8,914 bases of DNA from Porphyromonas sp. (GTDB lineage Bacteria > Bacteroidota > Bacteroidia > Bacteroidales > Porphyromonadaceae), in the NCBI GenBank assembly GCA_029983495.1, contig JASBZJ010000083.1, positions 1 to 8,914 on the forward strand, written 5' to 3'. A model generated the notes under the pieces. It was not told the origin of the DNA. It did no database searches and saw nothing but the letters and a program-made list of their open reading frames with translations. A program made the position numbers and the translations under genes. Shown here in pieces: positions 7,642 to 8,914 of this stretch (the first letter of the stretch is position 1; each line of letters starts with the position of its first letter).

Positions 7642-8700
7642 TTATGCCAGTGTAGTTTCAACAAATGGAACCAAGTCATCGGAGGTAAATTTGCCTTCGA
7701 GGTAATCGTAATATCCCGCACAGGCAATCATTGCCGCATTATCGGTAGTATAACTAAACTTTGGAATAAATACGTTCCAACCATACTTTTCAGCATAGTT
7801 ATAGTAGGCATCTCTAAGCCCAGTGTTCGCACTTACACCACCAGCTAAAGCAATACGCTTTATACCCGTTTTTTTCGAAGCTTTCAATAGTTTATCCATT
7901 AGGATATCAATTACCGTTTGTTGCAACGATGCACACAAATCCTCCTTATTCTGTTCAACAAAGTTTGGATTAACAGAAAGCTCATCGCGAAGCTTGTAAA
8001 GGAAACTAGTTTTTAAACCACTAAAACTATAATTAAGTCCCTCAACGTGTGGCTTACTAAAGGTAAAACGCTTTGGATTACCTTCATTAGCCAACCTATT
8101 AACTATAGGACCACCAGGATAACCTAACCCCATAACTTTGGCACATTTATCAAAAGCTTCACCAGCAGCATCATCAATAGTTTGCCCGAGTATTATCATT
8201 TCCGAAGGGCTATTTACTTGTATTATTTGCGAATTCCCTCCTGAAACTAGCAAACAAAGGAAGGGAAATTCAGGAGAATGAGGTTCCTCATTTGGTTCAT
8301 AAAGAAAATGAGCCATTACATGCCCTTTTAGGTGATTAACCGAAATGCCTTCAATACCTAATGACAAACATAAGGCTTTTGCAAAGTTGGTTCCCACTAA
8401 CAAGGATCCCAACAAGCCTGGACCAGCTGTGAACGCAATGGCATTTATTTGGTTAAGTTGCACATTGGCTCGCTTTAATGCGGTACTCACTACGGGTAAT
8501 ATGTTTTGCTGATGTTGGCGCGAAGCAATTTCAGGAACCACTCCTCCATACTCGGAATGAACTGCTTGCGAAGCAATAACATTGCTCAGCAACATTCGCC
8601 CCTTTACTACAGCTGCGCTTGTATCGTCACAACTGCTTTCAATACCTAATATTATAGGCTCATTAACATTCGAGCTTTTGCTCAATTCTTTTTTAATCAT
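7642..8700 (-). CDS. tsaD: tRNA N6-adenosine threonylcarbamoyltransferase
   Basis: TsaD (Kae1/Gcp family), with TsaB and TsaE, transfers the threonylcarbamoyl group to A37 of ANN-decoding tRNAs. Numbered from the ATG at 8700 (352 residues), LGIESSCDDTSAAVV at about 18-32 is the ASKHA phosphate-binding start. VNHLKGHVMAHF at about 121-132 holds the metal-binding His123 and His127, and TTDNAAM at about 318-324 supplies the metal-binding Asp320. Also visible are LVSGGNSQI, TIDDAAGEAFDKCAKVMGLGYPGG and AGGVSANTGLR. A GTG at 8709 would add three residues, but the predicted -7 promoter box ends at that codon, so I prefer the ATG. Length is normal and all key residues are present. It leads the unit that continues with pncC, the PDZ gene and gltX. 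Confidence 0.96.
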   Translation of the reverse strand: MIKKELSKSSNVNEPIILGIESSCDDTSAAVVKGRMLLSNVIASQAVHSEYGGVVPEIASRQHQQNILPVVSTALKRANVQLNQINAIAFTAGPGLLGSLLVGTNFAKALCLSLGIEGISVNHLKGHVMAHFLYEPNEEPHSPEFPFLCLLVSGGNSQIIQVNSPSEMIILGQTIDDAAGEAFDKCAKVMGLGYPGGPIVNRLANEGNPKRFTFSKPHVEGLNYSFSGLKTSFLYKLRDELSVNPNFVEQNKEDLCASLQQTVIDILMDKLLKASKKTGIKRIALAGGVSANTGLRDAYYNYAEKYGWNVFIPKFSYTTDNAAMIACAGYYDYLEGKFTSDDLVPFVETTLA

Positions 8701-8708
8701 TGCAAACA

Positions 8709-8716
8709 CAAAGTTA
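8709..8716 (-). promoter_or_regulatory. Bacteroidota -7 promoter box for tsaD
   Basis: The minus-strand sequence TAACTTTG matches TAnnTTTG and is identical to the box before dapB. It ends 8 bp before the tsaD ATG, so the transcript would begin only about 2-5 nt before the start codon, that is, nearly leaderless. The native DNA upstream of the box is only 26 bp long (8717-8742) before the intron boundary, and no TTTG is seen at the -33 position within it. Confidence 0.5.
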
Positions 8717-8730
8717 CACTATTGTAAGTT

Positions 8731-8742
8731 TATAGCGAGTTT
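8731..8742 (+). other. Putative 5' exon target site (IBS region) of the intron
   Basis: The 12 bases TATAGCGAGTTT immediately precede the GTGCG intron start. In group II introns the last 11-13 exon bases usually pair with EBS1 and EBS2 loops in intron domain I. I see no complementary EBS sequence in the 172 visible intron bases; those loops normally lie deeper in domain I, beyond this window. The assignment rests on position only. Confidence 0.35.
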
Positions 8743-8914
8743 GTGCGACGTGAAGTTGCGTAAATGATTGTGTAACATTTAGATTACACCTCCAGTTCCG
8801 TCTGGAGTAGCCTACGGACACGTGCATAGGGAGTAATTCCTTTGTACGAAGCTGTCCCAACAAGGTAGCCTTTCCGAAAGGAGGAGACTGAACCGCGAGG
8901 GGAAGTCAACGGCT
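8743..8914 (+). mobile_element. Group II intron, 5' end and start of domain I (truncated by window)
   Basis: The segment opens with GTGCGAC, fitting the group II 5' splice consensus GUGYG, and then folds into a series of consistent hairpins. 8770-8775 pairs with 8784-8789 (GTGTAA/TTACAC), and 8790-8795 with 8802-8807 (CTCCAG/CTGGAG). A longer composite arm has 8816-8820 with 8853-8857 (GGACA/TGTCC), 8821-8826 with 8843-8848 (one G-U), and 8828-8832 with 8837-8841 closed by a GUAA tetraloop. A further hairpin is 8869-8873 with 8877-8881. The run AAGCTGTCCCAACAAGGTAGCC and the following GACTGAACC look familiar from domain I of bacterial group II introns. There is no ORF in this part; a reverse transcriptase/maturase, if present, would lie past the right edge. 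The intron points away from tsaD. I cannot tell its class, or whether it is complete. Confidence 0.75.

Noticed and set aside
8701..8709. GTG start for tsaD, three codons upstream of the ATG
   Set aside because: The exact -7 promoter box ends at this codon, and the extra residues add no conserved sequence; the ATG at 8700 is simpler.
8743..8914. RNase P RNA or tmRNA as an alternative for the structured RNA at the right edge
   Set aside because: I do not see the conserved RNase P or tmRNA core sequences, while the GUGCG start and domain I-like arms fit a group II intron better. A covariance search would settle it.

Overview
The window looks like a chromosomal segment from a Bacteroidota bacterium, probably of Bacteroidales type; I would not go below that rank. 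The evidence is AT-rich coding sequence, a very long signal peptidase I, a WbqC-family protein next to lepB and dapB, a signal peptide ending in Leu-Ala-Gln, no obvious Shine-Dalgarno sites, and three start-proximal matches to the Bacteroidota -7 promoter box (TAnnTTTG). Every protein gene identified lies on the minus strand, so the genes are transcribed from right to left. The only plus-strand element is a piece of a mobile intron at the right edge.

Layout in transcription order, right to left. At 8743-8914 is the first 172 nt of what looks like a group II intron on the plus strand, pointing away from tsaD and running off the window. At 8700-4040 is a likely transcription unit: tsaD (tRNA t6A37 synthesis), then after 5 nt cinA/pncC (NMN amidase domain only), then a secreted protein with two PDZ domains and a central DUF4136-like domain, then gltX (glutamyl-tRNA synthetase). 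A perfect 10-bp inverted repeat (3976-4005) closes this unit and overlaps the promoter region of the next one. At 3913-1033 is dapB (lysine/diaminopimelate synthesis), lepB (signal peptidase I) and wbqC. At 848-1 is a separately promoted gene for a secreted right-handed beta-helix protein, whose C-terminus lies beyond the left edge. It stays open through the edge.

How the genes relate: tsaD and gltX both serve translation (tRNA modification and charging). dapB feeds peptidoglycan synthesis, and lepB processes exported proteins, which should include both the PDZ protein and the beta-helix protein encoded here. Most of the content is housekeeping. The parts worth a second look are the intron 5' end lodged close to the tsaD promoter, the uncharacterised PDZ-DUF4136-PDZ protein, and the overlapping terminator and promoter between gltX and dapB. 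I found no defence system, CRISPR array, tRNA or rRNA.
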